Below, piece by piece: positions 35,075 through 43,824 of a DNA stretch of 64,000 nucleotides. Under the pieces are notes generated by a model, which was not told the DNA's origin, did not search any database, and saw only the letters and a program-made list of their open reading frames with translations. The position numbers were made by a program, and so were the translations under genes. Within the stretch, counting starts at the first letter, position 1. Every line of letters begins with the position of its first letter. Source of the DNA: Scatosoma sp045542595 (GTDB lineage: Bacteria; Bacillota; Clostridia; Christensenellales; Borkfalkiaceae); NCBI GenBank assembly GCA_045542595.1, contig JAZQLI010000026.1, forward strand, positions 1-64,000, read 5' to 3'.

Positions 35075-36351
35075 TAAAAATTTATAAATACGGCGAAGTG
35101 TCAAACGAAGAAATATTTTCGCGCGTCAACCCTACTGCAAAGGTAGAAGGCGTGGTAGCGGAAATTATAGCGGAAGTAATAAAAAACAAGGACGCAGCGC
35201 TGAAAGCGTACGCGCAAAAATTCGACGGCGTAACGCTGGAAGGTTTAGAAGTAAGCCAAGCGGAAATTGACGCCGCGTATGCAAAAGCGGATACATATTT
35301 TATCGAAGTGCTGCAAGAAGCGGCGGCAAATATTCGCGCGTTTCACGAAAAGCAAAAACGCGAAGGCTTTACCTTACAACAGGAAAACGGAGTGGTTATC
35401 GGTCAAAAGATAACCGCTATTGAAAACGTGGGATTGTACGTACCGGGTGGTACGGCGGCATATCCTTCTACCGTGCTTATGGACGCCATTCCTGCAAAAA
35501 TTGCAGGCTGTAAACAACTTGTAATGGTAACGCCGCCTGCAAAAGACGGCGGTGTCAATCCCGATATTTTAACGGCGGCAAAGGTGGCAGGGGTAGACCG
35601 TATTTTCAAAATCGGCGGCGCACAGGCTATAGCGGCGCTTGCCTATGGCACGGAAAGCGTACCCAAAGTAGATAAAATAGTAGGTCCGGGCAATGCATTC
35701 GTTGCCGAAGCAAAAAAACAGGTTTTCGGTAAGGTTTCCATTGATATGATAGCAGGACCAAGCGAAATTTTGGTGGTGGCGGATAATACCAACAACCCCG
35801 ACGATATCGCCGCGGATTTGCTTTCCCAAGCCGAACACGATAAGATGGCGAGTGCGGTACTCGTTACCGACGACGCGGATTTTGCACAGTCGGTTTCTGA
35901 AGCTCTCGAACGGCGTATTCCTAAGTTATTACGCAGTGAAATCGCGAGAAAATCCATTGACGACAACGGGAAGATAATCGTAGCGGATACGTTGCTTGCC
36001 GCCATTGAAATCGCCAACGAAATTGCGCCCGAACATTTGGAACTTTGCGTGGATAACCCGTTTGAATATTTAGATAAAGTACAACACGCAGGTTCGGTAT
36101 TTTTAGGTAAATATTGTCCCGAAGCGTTAGGGGATTATTTTGCAGGACCAAACCACACGTTGCCCACAAGCGGTACGGCGCGCTTTTCTTCCCCCCTTTC
36201 GGTGGACGATTTCGTAAAGAAAACACAGTTTACCTATTACACGAAAGAAGCCCTTTTCAAGGTAGCGGATAAAATTGCCTACTTTGCTAATAAGGAAGGC
36301 TTGGAAGGCCACGCAAAAAGCGCTACCACGCGTTTTGAGGAAGAGAAATGA
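35071..36351 (+). CDS. hisD: Histidinol dehydrogenase
   Basis: This 426-residue zinc enzyme catalyses the last two oxidations, from histidinol to histidine. YVPGGTAAYPST, the VGPGNAFVAEAKK stretch, the zinc and catalytic region QAEHDKMA and the GPNHTLPTSGTARF loop are present, and the length is normal. The start and stop each share four bases (ATGA) with the flanking genes. Confidence 0.97.
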   Translation: MIKIYKYGEVSNEEIFSRVNPTAKVEGVVAEIIAEVIKNKDAALKAYAQKFDGVTLEGLEVSQAEIDAAYAKADTYFIEVLQEAAANIRAFHEKQKREGFTLQQENGVVIGQKITAIENVGLYVPGGTAAYPSTVLMDAIPAKIAGCKQLVMVTPPAKDGGVNPDILTAAKVAGVDRIFKIGGAQAIAALAYGTESVPKVDKIVGPGNAFVAEAKKQVFGKVSIDMIAGPSEILVVADNTNNPDDIAADLLSQAEHDKMASAVLVTDDADFAQSVSEALERRIPKLLRSEIARKSIDDNGKIIVADTLLAAIEIANEIAPEHLELCVDNPFEYLDKVQHAGSVFLGKYCPEALGDYFAGPNHTLPTSGTARFSSPLSVDDFVKKTQFTYYTKEALFKVADKIAYFANKEGLEGHAKSATTRFEEEK

Positions 36352-37415
36352 GTAAGTTTTTTAGCGAAAAATTTAAATCGCTTACGGCGTATACCCCTGG
36401 GGAACAACCCAAGGATATGCAATATATTAAGCTCAACACTAACGAATCGCCCTTTCCGCCGCCGCAATCGGTTGTAGATGCGGCGCAACAAGCCGCGTCG
36501 AAAGCGCAACTGTATTCCGACCCAAATTGCACTCTGCTTGCGGAAAAAGCAGCGGAAATATTTGGCGTTAAACGTACGGAAATGCTGTTTACAAACGGCT
36601 CGGACGAAATATTGAATTTCGCATTTATGGCGTTTTGCGATAAAAATAGCGGTGCGATATTCCCCGATATTACCTACGGTTTTTATCCCGTATTTGCAAA
36701 GCTGTATAATATTCCGTATAAAGAAATTCCGTTGAAAGCGGATTTTTCTATAGATTATCACAATTATTTACACGCCAACGCAATGGTGGTGTTGGCAAAC
36801 CCCAACGCGCCGACGGGGCTTACGCTTACCGTAGCGGAAATAGAAGAAATTGTAAAATCTAACCCCGATAACGTAGTGGTAATCGACGAAGCATACGTCG
36901 ATTTCGGTGGAGAGAGCTGTGTACCGCTTATCCATAAATACGATAATCTGTTAGTAACGCAAACCTTTTCCAAATCTCGAAGTTTAGCAGGCGCGCGCTT
37001 GGGCGTGGGCTTTGCTTGCGAAAGCCTAATTAAGGATTTGAATACCATTAAGTACTCTACAAATCCGTATAACGTCAATGGTATGACGATGGCAGCAGGG
37101 CACGCAGCGCTTTGCGAAAACGAGTATTTTATGCAAAAATGCAACGAAATTTGCCAAAACCGCGCGTATACCGCAAAAGAGTTGGAAAAACTCGGGTTTA
37201 CGGTATTGCCCAGTAAAACAAATTTCCTGTTTATCCAATCGGATAAAATCGACGGGCAAACGTTGTACGAACAATTAAAAGCGAAAGGCGTTTTGGTGCG
37301 GCATTTTAACGCGGAGCGCATAACGGCATATAACCGCGTAACCATAGGCACGAAAGCGCAAATGGACTCTTTTTTGGCTGCGGTAGAAGAAATTTTAAAG
37401 GAGCAAAAGGTATGA
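36348..37415 (+). CDS. hisC: Histidinol-phosphate aminotransferase
   Basis: This 355-residue PLP aminotransferase makes histidinol phosphate from imidazole acetol phosphate. The PLP lysine is in TFSKSRSLAGARLG, and NPNAPTGLT, VVIDEAYVDFG and LNTNESPFPPP are typical. It is coupled by ATGA to hisD and hisB. The next step, histidinol-phosphate phosphatase, is not encoded in the operon. Confidence 0.95.
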   Translation: MSKFFSEKFKSLTAYTPGEQPKDMQYIKLNTNESPFPPPQSVVDAAQQAASKAQLYSDPNCTLLAEKAAEIFGVKRTEMLFTNGSDEILNFAFMAFCDKNSGAIFPDITYGFYPVFAKLYNIPYKEIPLKADFSIDYHNYLHANAMVVLANPNAPTGLTLTVAEIEEIVKSNPDNVVVIDEAYVDFGGESCVPLIHKYDNLLVTQTFSKSRSLAGARLGVGFACESLIKDLNTIKYSTNPYNVNGMTMAAGHAALCENEYFMQKCNEICQNRAYTAKELEKLGFTVLPSKTNFLFIQSDKIDGQTLYEQLKAKGVLVRHFNAERITAYNRVTIGTKAQMDSFLAAVEEILKEQKV

Positions 37416-37999
37416 GAAAAAGTGAAATTGTACGTAAAACGGCGGAAACGGATATTCGTTTATCGCTTACAATCGACGGTACGGGCGCAAGCATAATCGA
37501 TAGCGGTTGCGGCTTTTTAGACCATATGCTCACTCTGTTTGCCAAACACGCGGGATACGATTTACAGGTGTTTTGTAAAGGGGATATAGAAGTAGATTAT
37601 CATCATACCGTAGAAGATATCGGTATCGCACTCGGTCAGGCGTTTTATAACGCTGTGGGCGATAAGCGCGGCGTATACCGCTACGGCGATATTATGTTGC
37701 CTATGGACGAAACGCTGATTATGGCGGCGGTAGATTTATCGGGTAGAGATTATGCTTCTATCGCTTTAGAACTTCCCACCGCAAAAGTGGGCGATTTCGA
37801 TTGCGAGCTTTGCGAAGAGTTTTTTCTGGCGTTCGTGCGTGAAGCGAAAATAACGTTACACGTGAAACAATTAGCGGGTAGAAACTCTCACCACATTATA
37901 GAAGGCGTATTCAAAGCGGTAGCGCGTGCGTTGGGTAAGGCGACGGCTATTGACGAACGTCGGAAAGACGAAGTACCGTCTACAAAAGGCGTGTTGTAA
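37412..37999 (+). CDS. hisB: Imidazoleglycerol-phosphate dehydratase
   Basis: This 195-residue Mn-dependent dehydratase has the two metal-binding repeats DYHHTVEDIG and NSHHIIEG, and CGFLDHML. It is the single-domain form without the phosphatase domain found in enterobacterial HisB, so histidinol phosphatase must come from elsewhere. hisH follows after ten bases. Confidence 0.96.
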   Translation: MRKSEIVRKTAETDIRLSLTIDGTGASIIDSGCGFLDHMLTLFAKHAGYDLQVFCKGDIEVDYHHTVEDIGIALGQAFYNAVGDKRGVYRYGDIMLPMDETLIMAAVDLSGRDYASIALELPTAKVGDFDCELCEEFFLAFVREAKITLHVKQLAGRNSHHIIEGVFKAVARALGKATAIDERRKDEVPSTKGVL

Positions 38000-38009
38000 G
38001 GGGACGGCA

Positions 38010-38621
38010 ATGATAGCGATTATCGATTACGGCGTAGGCAATTTATTTTCCCTGCTTTCGTCTTTCAAACGTATCGGCGAGGAAGCGGTGGTTACGTCGG
38101 ATAAAGCGGAGATAGAAAAAGCCGATAAAATTATATTGCCGGGCGTTGGCGCGTTTCAAGACGCGGCAAAAAAACTCCGTGAAAGCGGTTTGGACGAAGT
38201 GGTAAAACAGCAGGTAAAAAAGGGCAAGCCGCTTATGGGCATATGCTTGGGTATGCAGTTGTTGTTTGAAAAGAGTTTCGAATACGGCGAGCACGAAGGT
38301 TTGGGCTTGATTCAAGGCAAAGTAGTGCCTATCAAAGGCGAAGTGGACGCTTCCCTTAAAATTCCCCAAATCGGTTGGAACGCTTTGCATTTTACCCGTC
38401 CGCATAAATTATTTCAATATATAAAGGAAGGCGACCACGCCTATTTCGTGCATTCGTATTTCGCAACAGATTGCGCTAAAGCGGTAATTGCAACGACGGA
38501 ATACGGCAAGCAGCTGACGGCTGCGGTAGCGCAGGGCAACGTTATGGGTTGTCAATTCCACCCCGAAAAAAGCGGTGAAGTGGGTTTGAATATCCTGCGT
38601 GGTTTTTGCGCTTTACAGTAA
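38010..38621 (+). CDS. hisH: Imidazole glycerol phosphate synthase, glutaminase subunit
   Basis: This 203-residue class I glutamine amidotransferase passes ammonia to HisF. The catalytic Cys is in GICLGMQLLF and the His-Glu pair in CQFHPEKSG, and IDYGVGNL starts the protein. GGGG seven bases before the ATG supports 38010 as the start; the longer open frame overlaps hisB and is rejected. Confidence 0.95.
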   Translation: MIAIIDYGVGNLFSLLSSFKRIGEEAVVTSDKAEIEKADKIILPGVGAFQDAAKKLRESGLDEVVKQQVKKGKPLMGICLGMQLLFEKSFEYGEHEGLGLIQGKVVPIKGEVDASLKIPQIGWNALHFTRPHKLFQYIKEGDHAYFVHSYFATDCAKAVIATTEYGKQLTAAVAQGNVMGCQFHPEKSGEVGLNILRGFCALQ

Positions 38622-38630
38622 AGGACATAT

Positions 38631-39344
38631 ATGAATATTTTTCCTGCAATAGATTTATACGATAATAAAGCAGTACGCTTATATAAGGGCGATTACGCGC
38701 AAATGACGGTGTACAGCGACAACCCCGTGTCCGTCGCGCGTGATTTTGCACGTCAAGGCGCGCAATTTATCCACGTAGTAGATTTGGCTGGGGCAAAGCT
38801 GGGAAAACCCGTGCATTTGGATATTTTACGCGCGATTGCAAATGAAACGGACTTGTTTATCGAAGTGGGCGGCGGTATTCGTGATATGCAAACGGTAGAA
38901 ACCTATCTTTCGGTAGGCGTGCACCGCGTCATTTTAGGTACGGCGGCGGTTACCAACGAAAGTTTTTTAAAAGCAGCTCTCGAAAAATACGGCGATAAAA
39001 TAGCGGTGGGCGCGGATATAGCGGACGGCAAAATTGCCATTAAAGGTTGGTTGGAAAAATCCCATTATACCATTGATACGTTTATGCAAAAAATGCTTTC
39101 GCTTGGCGTAAAAACGGTAATTTGTACCGACGTTTCCAAAGACGGAGCAATGAAAGGCGCAAATCACGCGCTTTATAAATATTTAAAAGACAAATACACA
39201 ATCGACGTGATAGCAAGCGGTGGCGTATCGTCGATGGACGATATTTCCGCGTTAAAAGAAACGGGTACGTACGGCGCGATTATCGGTAAAGCATACTATA
39301 TCGGCGCGATTGATTTACAAACGGCAATACAGGTGGCAAAATGA
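38631..39344 (+). CDS. hisA: ProFAR isomerase
   Basis: This 237-residue TIM barrel carries the two catalytic aspartates in PAIDLYDNKAVRL and in CTDVSKDGAMKG, plus the phosphate loops VGGGIRDMQ and ASGGVSS. It opens the sugar ring of the phosphoribosyl intermediate by an Amadori rearrangement. AAAGGAC precedes the start. It shares ATGA with hisF. Confidence 0.96.
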   Translation: MNIFPAIDLYDNKAVRLYKGDYAQMTVYSDNPVSVARDFARQGAQFIHVVDLAGAKLGKPVHLDILRAIANETDLFIEVGGGIRDMQTVETYLSVGVHRVILGTAAVTNESFLKAALEKYGDKIAVGADIADGKIAIKGWLEKSHYTIDTFMQKMLSLGVKTVICTDVSKDGAMKGANHALYKYLKDKYTIDVIASGGVSSMDDISALKETGTYGAIIGKAYYIGAIDLQTAIQVAK

Positions 39345-40099
39345 TAACCAAACGGATTATTCCTTGTTTAGACGTCAAAGACGGACGGGTGGTAAAGGGC
39401 GTCAACTTCGATAAATTACGCGAAGTGGCTTCTCCCGTCGATTTGGCAAAATATTATTCCGATTGCGGCGCGGACGAGTTGGTGTTTTACGATATTACCG
39501 CTTCAGCGGAAGGTAGGAAAATATTCACCGATATCTTAAAGGAAGCGGCACAAAACGTATTTATTCCGCTCACCGTGGGCGGCGGAATCCGTAGCGTAGC
39601 CGATTTCGAGCGCGTGCTCTCTTGCGGCGCGGATAAAGTCAGCGTCAATTCAGGCGCGATAGCTAATAAAAGTCTGATAGGGGAAGCGGCGAAAAAATAC
39701 GGCAATCAATGCGTAGTTATCTCCGCCGATATCAAACGGGTAAACGGATCGTTTCACGTTTTTGCCAAAGGCGGCAGGGAAGATACGGGTATGGACGCTA
39801 TCGAATGGATTGTCCGCTGCGTAAACGAAGGCGCAGGGGAAGTGGTAGTCAATTCTATGGATACCGACGGAGTGAAAAACGGATTTGACGTTCCGCTTTT
39901 ACAGCGTGTATGCGGCGCGGTAGACGTGCCCGTAATAGCAAGCGGCGGCGCGGGGAAGCAAGAACATTTCCTTTCGCTTTTTCAACAAATCCCCACGATA
40001 GACGCAGGGCTGGCGGCTTCCGTGTTCCACTTTGGAGAAATACAAATACGTGATTTAAAGAAAATGCTTACTGAAAACGGCATAAATATGCGTTTATAA
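39341..40099 (+). CDS. hisF: Imidazole glycerol phosphate synthase, cyclase subunit
   Basis: This 252-residue TIM barrel partners HisH to form imidazole glycerol phosphate and AICAR. The catalytic aspartates lie in CLDVKDGRVVKG and NSMDTDGVKNGFD, and VGGGIRS and SGGAGKQEHF form the phosphate loops. hisIE follows eight bases after the stop. Confidence 0.97.
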   Translation: MITKRIIPCLDVKDGRVVKGVNFDKLREVASPVDLAKYYSDCGADELVFYDITASAEGRKIFTDILKEAAQNVFIPLTVGGGIRSVADFERVLSCGADKVSVNSGAIANKSLIGEAAKKYGNQCVVISADIKRVNGSFHVFAKGGREDTGMDAIEWIVRCVNEGAGEVVVNSMDTDGVKNGFDVPLLQRVCGAVDVPVIASGGAGKQEHFLSLFQQIPTIDAGLAASVFHFGEIQIRDLKKMLTENGINMRL

Positions 40100-40107
40100 G
40101 GAGAATT

Positions 40108-40758
40108 ATGATTAACATTGACAAATTGAAATTTGACGAAAACGGATTGATTCCTGCAATCGTAGTAGACGTGCACACGAAAGACGTACTCACGCTTGCG
40201 TATATGAATAAGGAAAGTTTGCAAATCACTTTGGAAAAGGGTTGCACGTGCTTTTGGAGTAGAAGTCGCCAAAAACTTTGGCTGAAAGGGGAAACTAGCG
40301 GTAATTATCAGCACGTCGTTTCGATAACGGCAGATTGCGATAAAGACGCGTTGGTTGTAAAAGTGGAGAAGGACGGACCTGCCTGTCATACGGGCGCGGA
40401 GAGTTGTTTTTTCAACCCCGTATATATTAACGAGGAAAAATCGGAATTCAGCTTGCGCGGCTTATACGCGTTGTTGGAAGGGAGAAAAAAGAATATGCCG
40501 CAAGGCTCGTACACTACCTATCTGTTTGAGAAAGGCTTAGATAAAATACTCAAAAAGATAGGGGAAGAAAGTACGGAAGTTATCATTGCCGCGCACGCAA
40601 AAGATAAAAAGGAAACGGTATACGAAATAGCCGACCTTGCCTATCACGTAATGGTAATGATGGTGCAAAACGGCATTACCGTAGACGACGTGCAAAAGGA
40701 ACTTGCTTCCCGCCACGTTATCGACCATAAAGTCAAGCAAGAAAAAATGACGGAATAA
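40108..40758 (+). CDS. hisI: Bifunctional phosphoribosyl-AMP cyclohydrolase / phosphoribosyl-ATP pyrophosphatase
   Basis: This 216-residue fusion carries the HisI cyclohydrolase in about residues 1-110 (AYMNKESL, FWSRSRQKLW, ADCDKDALV, the Zn cysteine in GPACHTGAESCF) and the HisE pyrophosphohydrolase in about 112-216 (GEESTEVIIAAH). It performs steps two and three of the pathway. AAGGAG precedes the start. It ends the operon ahead of a strong terminator. Confidence 0.95.
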   Translation: MINIDKLKFDENGLIPAIVVDVHTKDVLTLAYMNKESLQITLEKGCTCFWSRSRQKLWLKGETSGNYQHVVSITADCDKDALVVKVEKDGPACHTGAESCFFNPVYINEEKSEFSLRGLYALLEGRKKNMPQGSYTTYLFEKGLDKILKKIGEESTEVIIAAHAKDKKETVYEIADLAYHVMVMMVQNGITVDDVQKELASRHVIDHKVKQEKMTE

Positions 40759-40805
40759 GTGTCGGGCATTTTTGCGTAGTCAGTATGAAAATGTTAAAAA
40801 AAAGA

Positions 40806-40840
40806 AGAGCAAACGCAAGCCGTTTGCTCTCTCTTTTTTT
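40806..40840. terminator. Bidirectional terminator after the his operon
   Basis: AGAGCAAACG pairs with CGTTTGCTCT around CAAGC. A T run follows on both strands. It overlaps the stop codon of the - strand lipoprotein gene. Confidence 0.9.
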
Positions 40841-41528
40841 AACTCTCCCTTTTGGCGAGTATTTTTCCCGTTTTTCCGTTTAATAAAAACGCTGTAGTTT
40901 TTCCGTCCCGTCCGATAACGCCTACGTAATAATAAGGCGCATCTTCATATAACAGTCGCAAATAAATTTCTCCTGCAAAGCCGTATTCGTCAGTCAGGCT
41001 CGAAAATAATTCCTTTTCCGCTTCACAAAGACCTTTTAAAGCCGTTTCGGGGGATATAGTATCTTCGGTAAGCACCGATTGCGCGCAAAGAGAGAGCTCC
41101 TGTTCTCCGTACGTAATTTTGCAATCGATTTGCTTTTGCTTTGCAACGTTTAGCGTACAAGAATAAAAATATTCGCTTTTCACGTTGTCGAAGGACATTT
41201 CTCCGCCGTACTTTTCGCCGTCTACCGTAAACGTAAGGATACACTCCTTTTCAAACGAAGGGGCAACCAAATACACTTCGCAACGAGTGGACGTTTCCCG
41301 TTTCGCTCCGTCGGAAAGATAGGGAGTTTCTTTGGCTACGGCGTATACTCGTAAGGAAAATCCGTCCGTTTCCGCAAGGAATATATTCTCTCTCAATTCC
41401 GAAACGTAGTCGAAATAGTTCACGTTTTTGCTGCAAGCACAAAGCAAAACAAGCAGGAAGCCAAAAAATAGAAAAAAGAGTTTTTTCGGGTGTACAACCG
41501 TTAACAATTTACGTTGAAAAGTTCTCAT
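40839..41528 (-). CDS. Predicted lipoprotein, function unknown
   Basis: This 229-residue protein begins with a basic stretch and a hydrophobic core (FFLFFGFLLVLLCAC) that looks like a lipoprotein signal with lipidation at Cys32. The mature part is a beta-rich domain without a family I recognise, ending with a PepSY-like strand (VIGRDGKTTAFLLNGKTGK). There is no ribosome site before the only Met. A TATAAT ends five bases upstream, so it is probably read from a leaderless transcript. Confidence 0.68.
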   Translation of the reverse strand: MRTFQRKLLTVVHPKKLFFLFFGFLLVLLCACSKNVNYFDYVSELRENIFLAETDGFSLRVYAVAKETPYLSDGAKRETSTRCEVYLVAPSFEKECILTFTVDGEKYGGEMSFDNVKSEYFYSCTLNVAKQKQIDCKITYGEQELSLCAQSVLTEDTISPETALKGLCEAEKELFSSLTDEYGFAGEIYLRLLYEDAPYYYVGVIGRDGKTTAFLLNGKTGKILAKRES

Positions 41529-41533
41529 ACGTC

Positions 41534-41562
41534 ATTATATTAAAAAAAGATTGAAATCATAA
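41534..41562 (-). promoter_or_regulatory. Promoter giving a leaderless transcript (lipoprotein)
   Basis: On the - strand TTATGA (41562-41557), a 17-base spacer and TATAAT (41539-41534). The ATG begins at 41528. Confidence 0.65.
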
Positions 41563-41584
41563 CCAACAAAATTCGTTTATACAG

Positions 41585-41613
41585 TTGATTTTTTATTTTT
41601 AATGTGGTAAAAT
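41585..41613 (+). promoter_or_regulatory. SigA promoter
   Basis: TTGATT (41585-41590), a 17-base spacer and an extended TGG-TAAAAT (41608-41613), ahead of the gene at 41644. Confidence 0.8.
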
Positions 41614-41643
41614 AATATAAATATAGTGGAGGAGTAAAAGCAT

Positions 41644-42267
41644 ATGCACGTTGATAAAATCATTTTACGCGCCGCATTGACAACGCTTGCCGTTGTTTTG
41701 ATGCTCTGTGCGTTTATGACGCTTGCGCTGTGCTTTGTCTTTCCGTCTACTATGATGCACATCACGTACGATATGGGTATGAACGCCGCGTCCGTGAAAT
41801 ATGCCGAACGCGCATACGATTATTCGGGCGACGTGTATTACGCAGCGTTTGCTACCGAAGTGGCTATTTTAGACGGTAATACCGAAAAAATTGCCGAGTG
41901 CGGTAACGAACTTATTTCCGACGAGCAATTTGCAACCTATTGCGCAGCGAGAAACGCCGACAAGCCGCCTCTTGCAACGGGTAAGTACGAACAGTACGTT
42001 TACGGGCAGGTTTACGCGGCGGAGTACGTTATCGCAACGACGGCGGCAGAAAAATCATTAGTGATAAATAAAGCGTTTTTGTCGTTAGAAGCGGACTCGT
42101 TTCCGCAAGGGAATGCCGTGGCAACGGTGGTAATAGCCGCGCGTAAAAAAGACGATACGGAAACGCTTCTTGCGATAAGGGAAAAAATGAATGAGATAGA
42201 CAAAGACGCTTTTACGGCGGCGGACGCCTCGCGGTTTGACGACGTCTTTGCCTTAACAAACGGATAA
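41644..42267 (+). CDS. Membrane-anchored protein with a helical repeat-like domain, function unknown
   Basis: This 207-residue protein has one N-terminal membrane helix (about 12-34) and an extracytoplasmic or cytoplasmic alpha-helical domain rich in Ala, Tyr and Glu that looks TPR-like (AERAYDYSGDVYYAAFATEVAI). I do not recognise a family. GGAGGAG precedes the start. It has its own promoter and terminator, so it is a single-gene unit between the his operon and guaB. Confidence 0.7.
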   Translation: MHVDKIILRAALTTLAVVLMLCAFMTLALCFVFPSTMMHITYDMGMNAASVKYAERAYDYSGDVYYAAFATEVAILDGNTEKIAECGNELISDEQFATYCAARNADKPPLATGKYEQYVYGQVYAAEYVIATTAAEKSLVINKAFLSLEADSFPQGNAVATVVIAARKKDDTETLLAIREKMNEIDKDAFTAADASRFDDVFALTNG

Positions 42268-42309
42268 ATGGACGAGCTGCCTTTTGGGCGGTAAATCCAT
42301 TTCGTTTTA
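42266..42309 (+). terminator. Terminator before guaB
   Basis: AAATGGA (42266-42272) pairs with TCCATTT (42296-42302) around an inner CTGCC/GGCGG stem, then CGTTTTAT. Confidence 0.75.
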
Positions 42310-42360
42310 TATAAGAAGGATAATCATAAAAATTACAGTTTTTATACAAGGAGAAAAAAC

Positions 42361-43815
42361 ATGAGTAGCAAAATTATCAAAGAAGGTTTAACTTTTGACG
42401 ACGTACTTTTAATTCCGCAAGCGTCTAACGTATTGCCTGCCGACGTCGATTTAAAGACCAAGCTCACCGACAAAATTAAATTAAACTTGCCCCTTTTAAG
42501 CGCGGCAATGGATACGGTTACCGAAAGCCGTATGGCTATTGCTATGGCTCGTGAAGGCGGTATGGGTATCATACATAAAAATATGTCGATTGAAGAGCAA
42601 GCTAATCACGTAGACAGGGTAAAGCGCAGCGAACACGGCGTTATTACCGACCCGTTTTTCCTTGCGCCCGATAATCTTGTAAAAGACGCGCTGGCTTTGA
42701 TGGAAAGATATCGCATTAGCGGTGTGCCTATCACGAAAAACGGTAAGCTTGTCGGTATCCTTACTAACCGTGATTTGCGTTTTGAAAGCAATTACGAACA
42801 ACCCATTTCCAACATTATGACGAAAGAAGAGTTGGTAACCGCGCCCGAAGGCACGTCCTTGGCGGAAGCTCAAAAAATTCTTGGCAAACACAGAATTGAA
42901 AAATTGCCTATCGTAGATAAAGACGGCTATTTGAAAGGACTTATCACCATCAAGGATATCGAAAAATCCATTCAATATCCCAACTCCGCTCGCGACGAAA
43001 ACGGTAGATTGCTCGTCGGCGCGGCAGTAGGCACGGCGGCGAATACTATGGAACGCATTTCGGCGCTTATCGAAGCGCGCGCGGACGTCATTGCTATCGA
43101 CACGGCACACGGACATTCCGCAGGCGTACTTAAAAAGGTGGAAGAAATCAAGGCGAAATTCCCTAATATCACGTTGATTGCAGGTAACGTTGCAACGGCG
43201 GCGGCAACCGAAGCGCTTATTAAATCGGGCGCGGACGTTGTAAAAGTGGGTATCGGGCCTGGTTCTATTTGTACCACTCGTATCGTGGCAGGTATCGGCG
43301 TTCCCCAACTCACTGCCGTTATGGATTGCGCGGAAATGGCGGATAAATACGGTAAGAGAGTTATCGCCGACGGCGGTATCAAATATAGCGGTGATATCGT
43401 GAAAGCGTTGGCGGCAGGCGGTAGCGCGGTAATGGTCGGTTCGCTTCTTGCAGGTACGCTTGAAAGCCCGGGTGAAGTGGAACTTTACCAAGGCAGAAGT
43501 TATAAAGTATATCGCGGAATGGGCTCGCTCGGCGCAATGGCAACGGGTAGCAGCGATAGATATTTCCAAGAAGGCAAGAAGAAATTCGTGCCCGAAGGGG
43601 TGGAAGGCCGTGTGCCTTATCGCGGTAGCGTAGCGGACGTAATCTATCAAATGAAAGGCGGCTTGCGTGCAGGTATGGGCTATTGCGGCAAGGCGACTAT
43701 TGAAGACTTGCGTACGAGCTCAGAATTTGTCCGTATTACCAACGCTAGCCTTGTGGAAAGTCATCCCCACGATATTTCTATCAGCAAGGAAGCGCCTAAC
43801 TATTCGCAACATTAA
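42361..43815 (+). CDS. guaB: IMP dehydrogenase
   Basis: This 484-residue enzyme oxidises IMP to XMP, the committed step to guanine nucleotides. The catalytic cysteine loop is GPGSICTTRIVAGIGVP, with the flap YRGMGSLGAM, and two CBS domains (about 95-205) are inserted in the barrel. CAAGGAG precedes the start, and a short ATAAAAA/TTTTTAT hairpin sits just before it. No purine riboswitch is visible in the 58-base leader after the terminator. It leads guaB-thrH-guaA. Confidence 0.97.
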   Translation: MSSKIIKEGLTFDDVLLIPQASNVLPADVDLKTKLTDKIKLNLPLLSAAMDTVTESRMAIAMAREGGMGIIHKNMSIEEQANHVDRVKRSEHGVITDPFFLAPDNLVKDALALMERYRISGVPITKNGKLVGILTNRDLRFESNYEQPISNIMTKEELVTAPEGTSLAEAQKILGKHRIEKLPIVDKDGYLKGLITIKDIEKSIQYPNSARDENGRLLVGAAVGTAANTMERISALIEARADVIAIDTAHGHSAGVLKKVEEIKAKFPNITLIAGNVATAAATEALIKSGADVVKVGIGPGSICTTRIVAGIGVPQLTAVMDCAEMADKYGKRVIADGGIKYSGDIVKALAAGGSAVMVGSLLAGTLESPGEVELYQGRSYKVYRGMGSLGAMATGSSDRYFQEGKKKFVPEGVEGRVPYRGSVADVIYQMKGGLRAGMGYCGKATIEDLRTSSEFVRITNASLVESHPHDISISKEAPNYSQH

Positions 43816-43824
43816 GGATTATAT

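Noticed and set aside
37926..38009. Longer hisH starting inside hisB
   Set aside because: The ATG at 38010 has an SD and matches the family start IDYGVGNL; the extension has no homology.
42496..43650. 384-codon open frame antisense to guaB
   Set aside because: It is a byproduct of GC-skewed codon use in guaB. Its product is His/Arg-rich without any domain, and no promoter or ribosome site supports it.
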